In this document: piece after piece, positions 1 through 10,373 of the stretch
Layout: each line of letters starts with the position of its first letter
Numbering within the stretch: position 1 is the stretch's first letter
From: Paramecium sonneborni
Taxonomy: Eukaryota; Ciliophora; Oligohymenophorea; Peniculida; Parameciidae
Direction: 5' to 3'
NCBI GenBank assembly: GCA_905182985.1
Contig: CAJJDN010000135.1
Coordinates: 15,689 to 27,395, forward strand
Length of the DNA: 11,707 nucleotides
Program-made: the position numbers and the translations under genes
The notes under the pieces: generated by a model
Told to the model about the DNA's origin: nothing
What the model saw: only the letters and a program-made list of their open reading frames with translations
The model's database searches: none

Positions 1-551
1 TCATTGAATAAATAATAGTAGAGTTTTTGATTCTTGTATTTACAAATTATATGCTTTATGTCTATGATATAGTAATAAAAGATTCATAATTTAATGACAT
101 AATAACTATAATTTTTAAACTTATAAAATTTTCACATGCTATTTCAATTAAGCTTTTTTAAAATTATAATTATGTTAATAATTAAGTGTTTGTGAATTAA
201 TTTAGAATATCTGTTTTAACAATAAATTTTCTAGAAATTTTAAGTAACCTTATATTGTAATTTTGACTTCCAAATGATTAACCATAATTTACTATTCTGA
301 TTAATTTATTCAGCTTAAATTAGTGATCCTTTCAATGAGAATACATCACTTAAAATTAAATCTTATAATTTGATATTAATTTCTTATCATTAATTGTTGG
401 CAAATTATCTTAATATTTCCTGTTAATACTATAATTGTAAACATTCTAATACTTATTCTATAAATATATCCTGATTATCTTCAAAACCCTCATACAAATA
501 AGGTTGCAAAATTGAATAATTAAATAAGTTGTTTAAGTAAAAATAGAATTT

Positions 552-1280
552 TCATTTGTTAAATTTAATGTTTAGATGTACATAATACTATACTATTCTA
601 GCAAATAATTTTGAAAAGAAGTTCGTGTTAATTAATTAGATTTAAATATAATATAATATTCTCTTCATTATAATATCTATTTAATTATCTCCTTTAAATA
701 ATATTGATAATATTAATGCTTATTTAATTTTATCTTTAAGCAAGATCAAATTTAAAGTAAATAATAATTCGGAGTATTCGATTGTATTTTTGTTAAAATT
801 GAATTCTTAATTTTTAAAATTGGATAATTTACAGTTTAAGCCTTTTATATTACTAATTAAGCTATTTTAATTTTAGGTACTTTATAATGCTAATTGAAAG
901 ATAAAAGTATTCATTAATTATAGTCTTAACAAATCGAATTATTCAAAAACTCCTTTAAATAAATATTCAACATGTTAAGATATATTAACCTTATTTAATT
1001 TCACTTCATCAGAATCTACTATAACCAAATCTTGGATTCCATTAGTTTTTTAAATGGTTAAATCTTCAATATTAATTGAACTTGCTAATAAATAGACTAA
1101 AGCTACTTCTATGTTATCAAAGAAAAATTTCTAAAAAATTTATTAAAATTTATTTCCAATTATATTAAGATTGATTATTCCTATTGCTCTATTAGGTATT
1201 ATAAGTTAAGTAATTATTATAAATTTATCTTATCCATAATAAGTGATAAGTGTTTATTATTTTAAAACTATAATGCAAAT
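552..1280 (-). pseudogene. Open segment of beta-repeat region in the decayed surface-protein gene
   Basis: The minus frame is free of TGA for 242 codons, from just after a TGA at 1283-1281 to a TGA at 554-552. That is longer than chance runs typical here, although such runs are common when TGA is the only stop. The peptide alternates hydrophobic and polar residues with N/S/T-rich turns, for example RAIGIINLNIIGNKF, VALVYLLASSINIEDLTIQK and DLVIVDSDEVKLNKVNISQ. This looks like parallel beta-helix or polymorphic-membrane-type repeats in ciliate surface proteins. It has no ATG that would make sense as a gene start, and it lies directly downstream of the Cys-rich module on the same strand, so it is best read as a piece of the same broken gene. 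The last 80 or so codons are less convincing. Confidence 0.45.
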
Positions 1281-1935
1281 TCAACATTCCAGAGCAAAAA
1301 ATAGAAAAGGCCTATATTCCCCTTAATAAAGAAATAAGAATAAGAGTAAACACATAAGAATTATATTAATTACAATTAGAAAATTCAAAATTTACCAACT
1401 GAAAGTTTGATAATTTATAATCAAAAAAACTTCTTTTACATAGTATATGTCTTTCTAATTGATACTCATTTACTTTATACACAAATCACCAAGAGTTTGA
1501 GTATAAAAACTAATCTCTTCTTAATGCAATTGATAGATGATGTCAATTAATTCAATGATTTAATCAAAAGCGCTAGAAACTCAATTTCAATATTAAATCC
1601 TTCGATATGAACTCTTTTGAAATTAAGAATTGTGAATTATTTTTTAAATTTAATAGAAGTATTATAATTTTGAAAGTTTTGATAATATATCCGTTTCTGT
1701 AAAGTTCAAGTTGCACACCTCTAATTTATAAAATGATAATCATAATTATTGATTGTATTTTTCATTATCATAAATTAACTCTAAGTTTATGATAATCGAT
1801 AGTTAACATGGTCCATATTTACAATCAATATATGCACCAAATAGATTATCAAAAATACCTTCTTTTGAAAAAAATAGTAATAGGAATAACTAGAAAATTG
1901 TTGAATAATGGATTTATATAATGTACTTGTTCTTA

Positions 1936-2138
1936 TTCTCTTTTATAACATAATCGACATTAATTTGGACAAGAGATACAATAACCTTTTATTTCTATAT
2001 TTTTATCCTAATGGATATTAAACAAAGATATTATAATTTATATTCTAAATATGATGGAGGACATATTTCAATACATTAATTTTCATGTAATTCATATCCT
2101 TCTTAGCATGAATGGCAAAGTATTTCATAATCTAATTC
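1936..2138 (-). pseudogene. Furin/EGF-like cysteine-rich module inside the decayed surface-protein gene
   Basis: This is the best preserved part of the broken gene. The frame at 2138-2031 reads through CHSCQEGYELHENQC and then IEICPPSYLEYK, the C-x2-C-x2-GY-x-L-x4-C-x3-CP spacing of growth-factor-receptor/furin-like cysteine-rich repeats. A second piece in another frame at 1980-1936 reads CISCPNQCRLCYKRE, again closely spaced cysteines, and a third near 1859-1803 contains IDCKYGPCQ. The frame change between the first two pieces falls around 1981-2030, and I found no clean GT...AG tiny intron that repairs it. Such modules are extracellular and disulphide-bonded. They are very common in Paramecium and Tetrahymena surface proteins. 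Confidence 0.6.
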
Positions 2139-3122
2139 ATTTTAACTCGTCCCATACTCAATATAGAATTAATTAAATGTTTTTTAATTGTTAAACTATG
2201 AAGAATCTTTTCTTTATCTATAAATGATTTATCAAAGCACGAATTTCATTTTTCCAATTATCTTTGGAATATTTATTTTATTCAAACCAACTCAAACATT
2301 TTACATTTTGAGGATCCTGTTAATTTTTTAAGCATAATATTCATTTTAACAAAGAATACAAGAATAAATAACTTTATCTATCAATTATGGTTAATTTTAT
2401 TCTAATCCATATTCAAATGAAATAAATGGCCAATTTGTTAATATTTTTTATAAGGTAAATCTTAATTTATCTATTTCTAATATGGCATACAATAATGATG
2501 AGATATAACATCATATTCGCAATTATTTTGGTTTGATAAATCTATATTCATAATTATTTTAACTATCAAAATTTAATACATCTGGAATGAGATTAAATGT
2601 TTGTTATTATTCATTCATTCTTTACTAATATATAGTTTCATAAATATCATCTGGTTTTCTGTACTAATACCAAATTTTGGATAATCTTCCTCTAAATACC
2701 CCTAATTTATATTTTTCATTTAGTTAAAATATTTAAATATATAATTACAATCCCTGTTCCTCCAACAATAAATTAAACTGAGCTTGGATATTTCGTACCA
2801 TCCTTTGTTTCAAATATTAACTTTTAATAAGCTTAAAGAGTGAAAAGGCTCATTTTCCAAACTTCCTCATAATTTTTAGGATCATAATATATCTCATACT
2901 TCTCATAATTATCCATTATAACATTCGTTTACATGAATATTCTTCATTAAAAACAATAATTATACTTGAGGTTGATTCATAAATAAATATGATATAGGAG
3001 TAATTTTTGTCATATAAAAGCTCCAAAATTCAAATTAAACTACATCATCTATGTTGCCAATTCAAGTTGTATCAATTGGGTCTTCTTTGCTCAAAAAAAG
3101 AAAGAATATAGCAAAATATCAT

Positions 3123-4541
3123 TTTTGATGTTTAAAAAAAAACAATAAATAGCTAAGACACTTTGTTAAGACTTTATTTTTGAGAAGTGCCCCTAAATAT
3201 TGATGTATAAGTTATTTTTAATAAAATTAGAACACAAATATAATAAATGTTCTAAGGAATTTAAAATTCAAAAGTTTTGTTATATTGGTCTCTCTAATTC
3301 AATTTTAGATTTAGTTTATTGCATTAAAACATTATGTTGGTGATTGAGGAATTTCATTTATATGAAATATTAACGAATAGCATAAAGTCTTATTATAAAA
3401 AAATTTTATTAAATATTTTTAACTTAATTAATTGTTTCTGGAATATAATTAAAATTTTTTTTTAATATTCAGAACTTAATCTCATTTTTTATCTTCATCA
3501 TCATTCATTTTGTTGTTAATTTAAGTTTAAAAAAACAACAATTTAATTTTCATTTTTCAGAGTTATCAATTGAAAGAAATAGAAGCTATCAAAATAAATT
3601 GCTGATAAATTTATATAATTGTATTTGTAGCAAATATAAAATTCATAGATTTGATAGATTTGAGACTAATTAAATTGATTGAATCACTTTGAAATTTTTT
3701 GAACAATTTGTTCTCAAAATACCTTAAGTTCTAATCTGATCATAATCTAAATTTCTTTTCTGAGCCTGAAATACTAAGATTTTAGTTTTATTTAGATTTT
3801 AGAAAAAGGCTTAAGAAAATAAATTTATTTCAACACAAATTATTTTGTAATTGTATTATTTTATAAAATTTTTCTATAATTTTATTTAATTGGAATCAAT
3901 AGAAAGAAGATTTGTTATAAACTATAGCATTCAAATTTTTAAACTTATTGAAGGCCGATTCATTTGCTCAAAGTAATATCTAAATTTATTCAAATGCACA
4001 AATACACCATATCAATCAAAATAAATTGATATATTCCCCTAATTTTCTTAGAAATGTATATTTCAATGTTTTCTATGGAATTCAAAAATTAAATATGCTC
4101 ACACAACCTTTTTTCATTTTTTTATTATCAGCTATATATAAGTTATTAATTTCACTCATAAAAATCATTCTATCCAATCCAATTTTTGTTTTAATTGAAT
4201 TGACGCCTTGTTTTTATCTAAAATTTGTTATATAATAATAATAATTTTAAAATAAAAGAAATAAAAATTATAATAAATCTGAAAAATTATTTAAAAAAGA
4301 AGAGCCTCATCATAAAACATCCTAGAGAATTTTTATACAAGTGTTATTAAAATTTGATTTAACAATTCAAAACAACATTCTAATATCAAACATATATTAT
4401 AAAAGAAAATTAAAAATATCTGGACTAATATTTAGCTACGACATAAATAATTAGTTGTGTTTCAATTGATTTATATATTTCTGATTAGCTATATATGCAA
4501 AAAGATTACTCAAAGATATTATTATAACACATTAAAATTAT
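3123..4541. other. Intergenic stretch without recognisable gene
   Basis: About 1.4 kb of very AT-rich DNA lies between the 5' end of the broken surface-protein gene and the 3' end of the transporter gene. Homopolymer A and T runs are frequent. A short hydrophobic frame at 4026-4235 (69 codons) has no family resemblance and no support. I see no RNA gene, repeat array or transposase here. By position it should hold the promoter of the broken gene (next to 3122) and the polyadenylation region of the transporter gene, but no motif can be pointed to. Confidence 0.6.
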
Positions 4542-5963
4542 TCAATTTGATTTATTTCTAACAATCAATTCTATAAGCTATTCCGCTTTTTCAGTTTGTA
4601 TGTAATTTCCTTTATAGTATTATTTACGATAATATTTATATAAATACAATAAAGGTACAAAACCTAAAAAAGATAAAGCTAAGAGTAATTCATTCATTTT
4701 TGAGTAATTATCAAAATTTTCTATTGATAATAGATTAGAAACTACAATTGAAAAAATAGTTATTTCTAATATATATTTTATTAATACCTATATTAATACA
4801 AGCATATGTTAATCCAAATCCTGTTCCTACCATATTTGATGGAACAATCAAAGGAATATGAGGCCACATTACTGCATAGTAAGTACCAAAAAAGATTCCT
4901 ATTAATATGCTTCCAAAAACTGGAAATACTAAGCAATATGAATCACATTCTGGCATTAGATAAAAAATAAATGCCGCTAATACTTAACAAAAACTTCCAA
5001 ATAATAAAATTTCTATATTTCTACCTTTTTTATCAACATAATGACCTACTAACGGAGTCAAAACAGCAGATATATAATGAGGAATGCTATATAAGATATT
5101 GGCAGTGCTTTGATTCATTTTATACCTATATAATATTTTATACTTACAAAAGCTTAAACATTTCGACACAATTATAACCAAAAATAAAGAAGATAGCGTA
5201 AGTTGTTGAACAACTCACTAAAGCAACATAAAATTCTAAACTAAAATGCTTGATTTATCTGAGATCAACACTATCCAATTTTAAATCTGTAGTATTATCT
5301 CTAAGATCACTACATTTGTCTATTCGAGTTAAAATAAAGATTATTGTAAAACTGAAGATAGTAATGTACAAGCATGTCAATAAACATGAAGTTAAATCAT
5401 TATCTTAGGACATGTAAATATATGGATAAATTATTGCTCCAGTTATTGAACCAATTCTACATAGAGCGGTATCAATACTAAAAATTAATTTAAAAAAAGC
5501 ACCCAAATGCCAGAGAATTTTCTTTTCCTTTGAACCATTTATTGATATAGAAACTTTCTGCAACGAATCCACTATCATCAAACAATCCAAATATTAATCT
5601 ACCAATCATCATTATTAAGAAATTTTAACTTATAGCTGAGATGAAGCATAAAACTAGAATGATTATTTAAAAGTATTTACATTAACCAAGTATGATTATT
5701 GCACTAAAAAATACATACGAACGTCCTACTCCAAATGAGTCTATTATCAAACCACCTAATAATGACATAATCATATTTGGAAATGACCTTATAGACAATA
5801 AATAGTTGACTTCAGCTTAGGATACCTTAAAGTGTTATTTAATCTATTCTCCTAATAGTGCAGGAAATTCTCCTATAAGAAACACTACAAAAGGGTAAAC
5901 ACCAATGAGAACTAATACCAACCATCTTATTTTTGTGTGATGCCAAGAAATTATTTTTGCCAT
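4542..5963 (-). CDS. MFSD1-like major facilitator transporter, 441 aa, five exons
   Basis: Exons 5963-5681, 5653-5503, 5477-5148, 5125-4788 and 4765-4542 join into 441 codons plus TGA, with TAA/TAG read as Gln. The start at 5963 (MAKIISWHHTK) leads straight into the first membrane helix; the nearest upstream ATG is out of frame. The MFS motif-A loop between helices 2 and 3 is GGLIIDSFGVGR (residues 70-81), and its second-half counterpart is GHYVDKKGR (282-290). Residues 112-158 carry GRLIFG, VAESFY, the signature WFKGKE and CRIGS, in the order and spacing of animal MFSD1, a lysosomal dipeptide uniporter that works with GLMP. About 12 membrane helices are expected, with a polar central loop near 195-225 and a basic cytoplasmic tail from 411. 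Length fits the family. Substrate and membrane are inferred: no N-terminal dileucine sorting signal is obvious. The MFS call is very sure, the MFSD1 subfamily probable. Confidence 0.92.
4766..4787 (-). other. Intron 4 of the transporter gene (22 nt)
   Basis: Begins GTATTAAT and ends TATATTAG on the minus strand. Splicing joins TYACINI to EITIFSIVVSNLL and carries the frame to the TGA at 4544-4542. A later TAG near 4742 could also act as acceptor, but it would remove the start of helix 11, so the shorter intron is preferred. Confidence 0.8.
5126..5147 (-). other. Intron 3 of the transporter gene (22 nt)
   Basis: Begins GTAAGTAT and ends TTATATAG on the minus strand, at the short end of the Paramecium range. 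Splicing restores the frame between VEMFKLL and YKMNQSTAN, in the loop between helices 7 and 8 of the transporter. Confidence 0.85.
5478..5502 (-). other. Intron 2 of the transporter gene (25 nt), GTG donor
   Basis: Begins GTGCTTTT and ends TTTTTAG on the minus strand. Its removal joins SLAFG to IDTALCRIGS, matching the FG-x6-RIGS spacing of the family. If it is kept, a TGA follows shortly after the junction, so it is needed. The donor is GTG, whereas Paramecium introns nearly always start GTA; no GTA occurs close enough upstream to serve instead. Confidence 0.8.
5654..5680 (-). other. Intron 1 of the transporter gene (27 nt)
   Basis: Starts GTAAATAC and ends CATTCTAG on the minus strand, the usual Paramecium form. 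Its length is a multiple of three and it holds no in-frame TGA, so an unspliced message would still be readable. The reason to call it an intron is the alignment: removing it gives GQ, 17 residues, GR, the same spacing that animal MFSD1 has at the end of helix 3 to helix 4; leaving it in adds nine residues. Confidence 0.75.
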
Positions 5964-7601
5964 TAAATAATTAATAATAAATTTTTATTGATGTCATGTT
6001 CACAATAAACTTTCATTCTTAACACTTATTATTAAAACCATAAGTAAAATTTTAACGAAGTAATTAAAAAATTTGAATATTAATTAAAAAAAATTTAATT
6101 CAAAATCACCACAAATTATATTCTTATAATTTTCATTACAATTGCAAATTCGAAAAATTATAATAATTCTTGTAAATTTCCATTTTCAATTATTAATTGT
6201 TCTCGTAACTGGAGATAAAGTTTAAATTTTTCAAAGTTTTCTTTCTAAATAACCAAAAATTATTTTACTAAATAATTGAACTTCCTAATAAATAATTTTG
6301 TTAACAAATGAGAAACTATTTTTCTATAAGGTTTTAAGACCAATCATCTAAATCTAGAATCATGCTAATTTCCTGGTTGAAATACTATAGCAAATTATTG
6401 TAGTTTCAAGACATCATTATAACCTATATAAATTCAAATTTTATGGATCTTATAAAGAAAAAGGAATTTTATTTACTTTTCTAACTAAGATATATTTAAT
6501 ATACTTTTTAACTCATTTATTTAAAGTGCACAGCAGAAAGAAAAATTTATAATTTATTCTTTAAAGTACTAAAGAATTAAAATATTTCCAATTATAAGGA
6601 ACTTTAAGCAAAAAATTCAAAACATATCAATCCATTTTCAAAATTAAATTTTAAAATAAAGAATTAAATTTTTCATTGAAATTACTTTATTGAAAATATT
6701 TAAATGCAAAATTTTGAATCATAAATACTTAAAAATGCTTTCACTACTCTAAATTATTAAGGAAAATACATCCTTTGAGTCTTTTTGCTCTAAAAATAGA
6801 TGTTTATAATAAAATCAAGCAGCCTTGTTAATTTTGAAGTTTAAAATCTTCAAATACTTCTTAGAATTTAATGAATTTATATAAATAAAGGATTAATTTT
6901 TTTATGGAACTTATAATATATGCTGTAATTAATTTAATTTAAAGAAAAAATTTTTTCTATATTATTCAATCCATTCTAAATTTATTTGATAATGTTAGAA
7001 ATAGAATCAAAAACTTTTTAATAATGCTCGTTTTAATACTTTCGCTTATAAAATATAGGATAGGAAGACTAATTGTTAAATAAGCTGACTGCAATTGTCA
7101 AAATCTTTTCCTTTTTATCACGAAATATCAATTTATCTCTGAATTATACTTTTCTGCATTTAATTTCTTTTTTGATCCCAAGAACAACTACTAATAATTA
7201 AAATTATTCTAATATATGTATAATTTAATATTATAAGTTTTTTATTAATATATTTTATTAAATATTTTTAATTAAATGAATATAATCTATTAATAATTAT
7301 AATATTTTAAAACATATTACAATAAATATATTTTAACAATAGATTTAGGAATCAATTTGATTCAAGTCTTCTTTTTTACTAAGATATAACACAATAAAGC
7401 AATCCAGGCAAGCAAGTTATGATTATAAATTAGAGGTCTTTCATTAAAATGTAACTATTTGATAAAAGGAGTTCTTATAATTTCTTTTTAAAATATTGGA
7501 AAGCTTGAAGTATAAATTCTATGATTTATCTACCTTTGATTAAATATATAGTCAATTATTAATAATTAAAAAAATAAGTAGTTTAAAATAGAAGCATTTG
7601 A
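5964..7601. other. AT-rich intergenic stretch, no supported gene
   Basis: About 1.6 kb upstream of the transporter start, so its promoter should lie just above 5963, though no motif can be singled out. Between about 6310 and 6690 all three plus-strand frames are nearly free of TGA at once, which shows low TGA frequency rather than a gene. The piece at 7380-7600 on the plus strand has protein-like bits in changing frames (for example ASYDYKLEVFHQNVT near 7410) but none can be joined with confidence. Confidence 0.5.
7200..7320. other. Tract almost devoid of G and C
   Basis: Only a handful of the roughly 120 bases are G or C, well below even the surrounding spacer. There is no exact repeat unit; it consists of short runs such as TTATTAATA and AATATTTT. 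It is probably non-coding spacer. It could also be scaffold- or nucleosome-excluding DNA, but nothing in the sequence proves that. Confidence 0.6.
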
Positions 7602-8353
7602 AAGAAAAGTAGGAAATATTGTGATTAGAATTCTTATAAAAATATTGATGAATTTTCTTATAAATTAGTCCAATTACTTTAAGAGAGTAGCCGTAGATTG
7701 AGAATTATAATAGGATTTTTCTTAACTATTATCTAATTGCAAAAGTAGAACTAATTTTAAGAAGTGAATTCATTAATTAATATCAATTTTAGACAAAATG
7801 ATAAATAATTAAAATCAAATAATTAAGAGATTCATTAACTTAAGACTTAATAAAAGAAACGTTACTTGGGATTATATATCAAAGGGCTATTATGAAAGAT
7901 AATATAAGGGAACATGAATTATTATCTAATGAAATTAAAAAGTTTTATAAAATTTTTATACGATTTGAAAGGCATTAAATTTTAAATTTATCCTACTTTT
8001 CAAAAAACCAAACAATAAGAAAAATTTAAAGAAACTTAATTATAAAGTTATATTTGATAAATAATTTAAACTTTCAAACCAATCTAAAGAAAAATACTTA
8101 ATAATTCTTATTTTTCTGTCTTCAACATATTAAATAATAGTTTAATCTTATTTTTGAATTTTTAAAACGTAAAAGTTCATTATTCTAACTTAATAAGAGC
8201 ATAAACTTGAATAACCCAGAAGAACTAAAATATAATATCTGTTCTACATAACCCCAAAATTTATTTACTATAACCCTATTCAGATCTAAGAACAATGTTT
8301 ATTCAGAATTAAGATTAAAACCAAATTCGAAAATAAACATATACATGGTATGA
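7602..8353 (+). pseudogene. Possible decayed coding sequence, family unknown
   Basis: Two overlapping TGA-free frames lie head to tail: 7602-7895 (97 codons, with KLVQLLQESSRRLR and IIIGFFLTIIQLQK) and 7892-8353, which starts at an ATG and holds 153 codons (MKDNIREHELLSNEIKKFYK onward). The first piece has a helical, amphipathic look typical of real protein. The second is rich in Asn, Lys, Gln and Ile, and a run of this length can arise by chance where TGA is the only stop. Further protein-like scraps continue to about 8700 (for example RGFNIFGYA near 8655). I do not recognise the family. It may be a broken gene or chance. Confidence 0.25.
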
Positions 8354-8861
8354 AGTAATTTTATAAAAAATTACAATGCTGATCTAATTTTTAAATTTTA
8401 TCCTTTAAAAATAACCTAATAGTTGATTTCGAACCCTATTAATTAAAGATCCTCATAGCTCTCATTTGTATTTGTAAATAAAAAGAGAATTAATTATTAA
8501 ATTCAAATTAAAATGGAACATAATCTATCAAATTTTCTGGAAAATTCTTAAATGACTCATTAATAAATGTCAATTTTTAAAACTTAAGGTTATTTTCATG
8601 ATCATGATCTAAGAATAATGTTAGAATTAAATTTGAGATTTTTATATAACTGAAGAGGTTTTAATATATTTGGCTATGCTATTTTACTTACTCACTAATT
8701 TTGCAAATCAACTACTTTAGATGACTTTAACTTTCTATGACACCGTCAATTGACAGATATACAAAAAAGCCGAAATCTGACAAAAATAAAATTTCAAATG
8801 AGAAAAATAATAAAATAGGATGAATACTATTATAATAATTTCTAATAATTTTAAAAATTAA

Positions 8862-10373
8862 TCATTTTTCTTAATATTTTCTAATTTAAATTTCTTTTTA
8901 TTTATCATCCCATGTAACCAAATATTCTCCATCTTCACTAATTGATCCAAATAAATTAAATGTTTCGAAATCGATAGATTATTCAATTATAAAATCTTCA
9001 TTTTCCTACTTCCTTATCAAATTAACATTATAGCCCTTCTTATTCACAACCATACATTTTTACTTTATATATTATGAAGGAAATAAGTAACAATCACTTG
9101 TAGATCCTGATCTAACAATAAAACCTTTTACCTTTGAAAACTATTTATAAATAATACCCATTTTATAAACTTGCATCTATTCTTTAGAAATAGGTTAAAA
9201 TGTAAATATTTTATCATTGTAAAACATATTCTACAACAATACTATCAACATTTATCTTTTATATTATATTCCATTTTTAATCTTATTATGAGTAAATATT
9301 AACTAATCTAATCCACAAGAAATCACTCTATTCTATGTATCATTCATACTCAATCCATATACAGAACCTGTATGAGCTGTGATAGTTTATGAACATATCC
9401 ATTCTTTCTAATTCATACAAAATTTAATACTATTATCTCCACTACTAGGTATGATAATATCTTCATTAGTGTTCAATATTAAACAATAAATACTATTTAT
9501 ATGTTCCTACAATTTCTATTTACAAATCCATTAATTGTTTTCATTCATTTACCGTATTATGATACAATTATCTGAACTTCCTAATAAACTAACTCGATTA
9601 ATTTATAAAATTCAAAGTATCAACACTACTAGAATGTTCACTTAGAAGTTGAGTTTGTTTCAATTATTCTTGTTTAAATTCGAATACTTTGATCTATTTA
9701 TTACAACCAGCTAATATAATTGAATTATCATTGTTAAATGCAATTGCTCCACATCCTTAAGTTTGTTTAATTGAATTATTCTATATTAAATTATAAGTGA
9801 ATTTTTTAATTATAACTCCTTCATTTTAGATTAGATTATTTAAGAAGATTATTCTGAATGAACACTTAAATGTTTACTTTTCTTAAGATGAATTGATAAA
9901 TCTAACTCTTTTTATTGAAGTTCTAAGAATATTGGCTTTATTAATTATTAATCAATAGCAAGCTTTGAATTAAACTTAATATATCGTTAAAACCACTAAA
10001 ATCAAGAATAATTTAGTAACTTATTTAAGTTTTACTTCATTAAATCAAGTATCCAAAGGCCTTAATTCCACTACTACAATAACTAAATAATTCATATGAT
10101 CTAACATGATGATTATATTTTAATTATTTCTTCAATCTTTTAAAATTCTTCAATTATATACTAAAAGATATTTAAGTTTCTGATTCAACTTCAATAATTT
10201 ATAGAACTCCTCAAATTCTATCTCCAGTTTTATCATTTTTATAAATATTAAAGATTTGAATTCTTCTACTAATATTTTTCAATCCAATGAAATCATCCTT
10301 TTACTGGATAGTGTTTTATGATATACTCATTTTCAGATGGTTCTATTTTAAATGAACTCTTCCTTTGTTTCAT
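8862..10373 (-). pseudogene. WD40-repeat protein gene, disrupted by frameshifts and TGA codons
   Basis: The C-terminal half is clear. From 9599 to the TGA at 8864-8862 one frame of 245 codons gives WD40 blades with GSSDNCIIIRQMNENNQWIC, PSSGDNSIKF, then WICSQTITAHTGSVYG and NRVISCGLDQLI, ending in EYLVTWDDKQKEIQIRKYQE, the usual end of a large Paramecium WD40 family. Upstream, 9830-9601 holds the first blades (GCGAIAFNNDNSIILAGC, NKQIKVFEFKQEQL, LLSEHSSSVDTLNFIN) one base out of frame. Further up, 9959-9836 (KPIFLELQQKELDLSIHLKK), 10018-9975 (ILDFSGFNDILSLIQ) and about 10200-10140 (QIIEVESETQISFSIQ) resemble the family's helical N-terminal half, again in differing frames with TGA between. The start is uncertain; an ATG at 10373 precedes KIEPSENEYIIKHYPV. 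WD40 propellers are protein-binding scaffolds. With at least four disruptions this copy is almost surely non-functional. Confidence 0.8.
9826..9835. repeat. 5-bp tandem duplication that shifts the WD40 frame
   Basis: TTAGATTAGA is two adjacent copies of TTAGA. Taking one copy as extra joins the upstream frame (LSVHSEQSSQII) directly to the downstream one (QNEGVIIKKFTYNLIQ) with no residue lost. This points to slippage as the cause of that frameshift. It is inference from this copy alone. Confidence 0.55.

Larger units (their letters stand above)
1..3122 (-). pseudogene. Decayed gene for large Cys-rich, beta-repeat surface protein (5' part; runs off left edge)
   Basis: Read on the minus strand with TAA/TAG as Gln, successive pieces look like one secreted protein. 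A start at 3122 begins MIFCY and a Phe/Leu-rich stretch like a signal peptide. After a one-base shift come SKEDPIDTT, an in-frame TGA, then GNIDDVVQFEFWSFYMTK (about 3055-3005), and after another shift an aromatic and beta-rich run with YEIYYDPKNYEEVW and FETKDGTKYPSSVQ (about 2900-2765). This could be a lectin- or laminin-G-like domain. Cys-rich modules follow at 2138-1936, then beta-repeat-like sequence down to the left edge, for example LILSDVFSLKGSLIQAEQ near 330. Reading frame changes often and TGA codons interrupt, so no intact product is possible unless many tiny introns were missed. The domain order resembles large ciliate membrane-anchored proteins with furin-like repeats. The identity of the family is inferred, not proven. 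Confidence 0.6.

Noticed and set aside
1079..1608. Plus-strand open frame of about 175 codons
   Set aside because: It lies opposite the minus-strand beta-repeat relic, is dominated by Asn, Lys, Ile and Tyr, and the minus strand makes better protein in the context of the neighbouring Cys-rich modules.
4026..4235. Hydrophobic 69-codon plus-strand frame
   Set aside because: Open even in the standard code, but rich in Phe, Ile and Leu as expected from T-rich spacer; no motif, no neighbour support and no family resemblance.
4542..5963. Transporter as a broken gene because it contains many TAA/TAG codons
   Set aside because: With TAA/TAG as Gln and four tiny introns removed, the frame runs without break from ATG to TGA and matches the MFSD1 layout throughout.
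6310..6690. Long plus-strand open frame suggesting a gene
   Set aside because: All three frames of that strand are nearly TGA-free at the same time, so openness carries no information; no frame stands out by motif.
7547..7554. TATAGTCA, matching the TAYAGYNR end consensus of Paramecium IESs
   Set aside because: A lone eight-base match with no inverted partner seen within a few hundred bases, and no interrupted gene that would show an insertion.
8596..8607. 12-bp perfect palindrome TCATGATCATGA
   Set aside because: Palindromes of this size are expected by chance in DNA this AT-rich; nothing around it suggests an operator or a transposon end.
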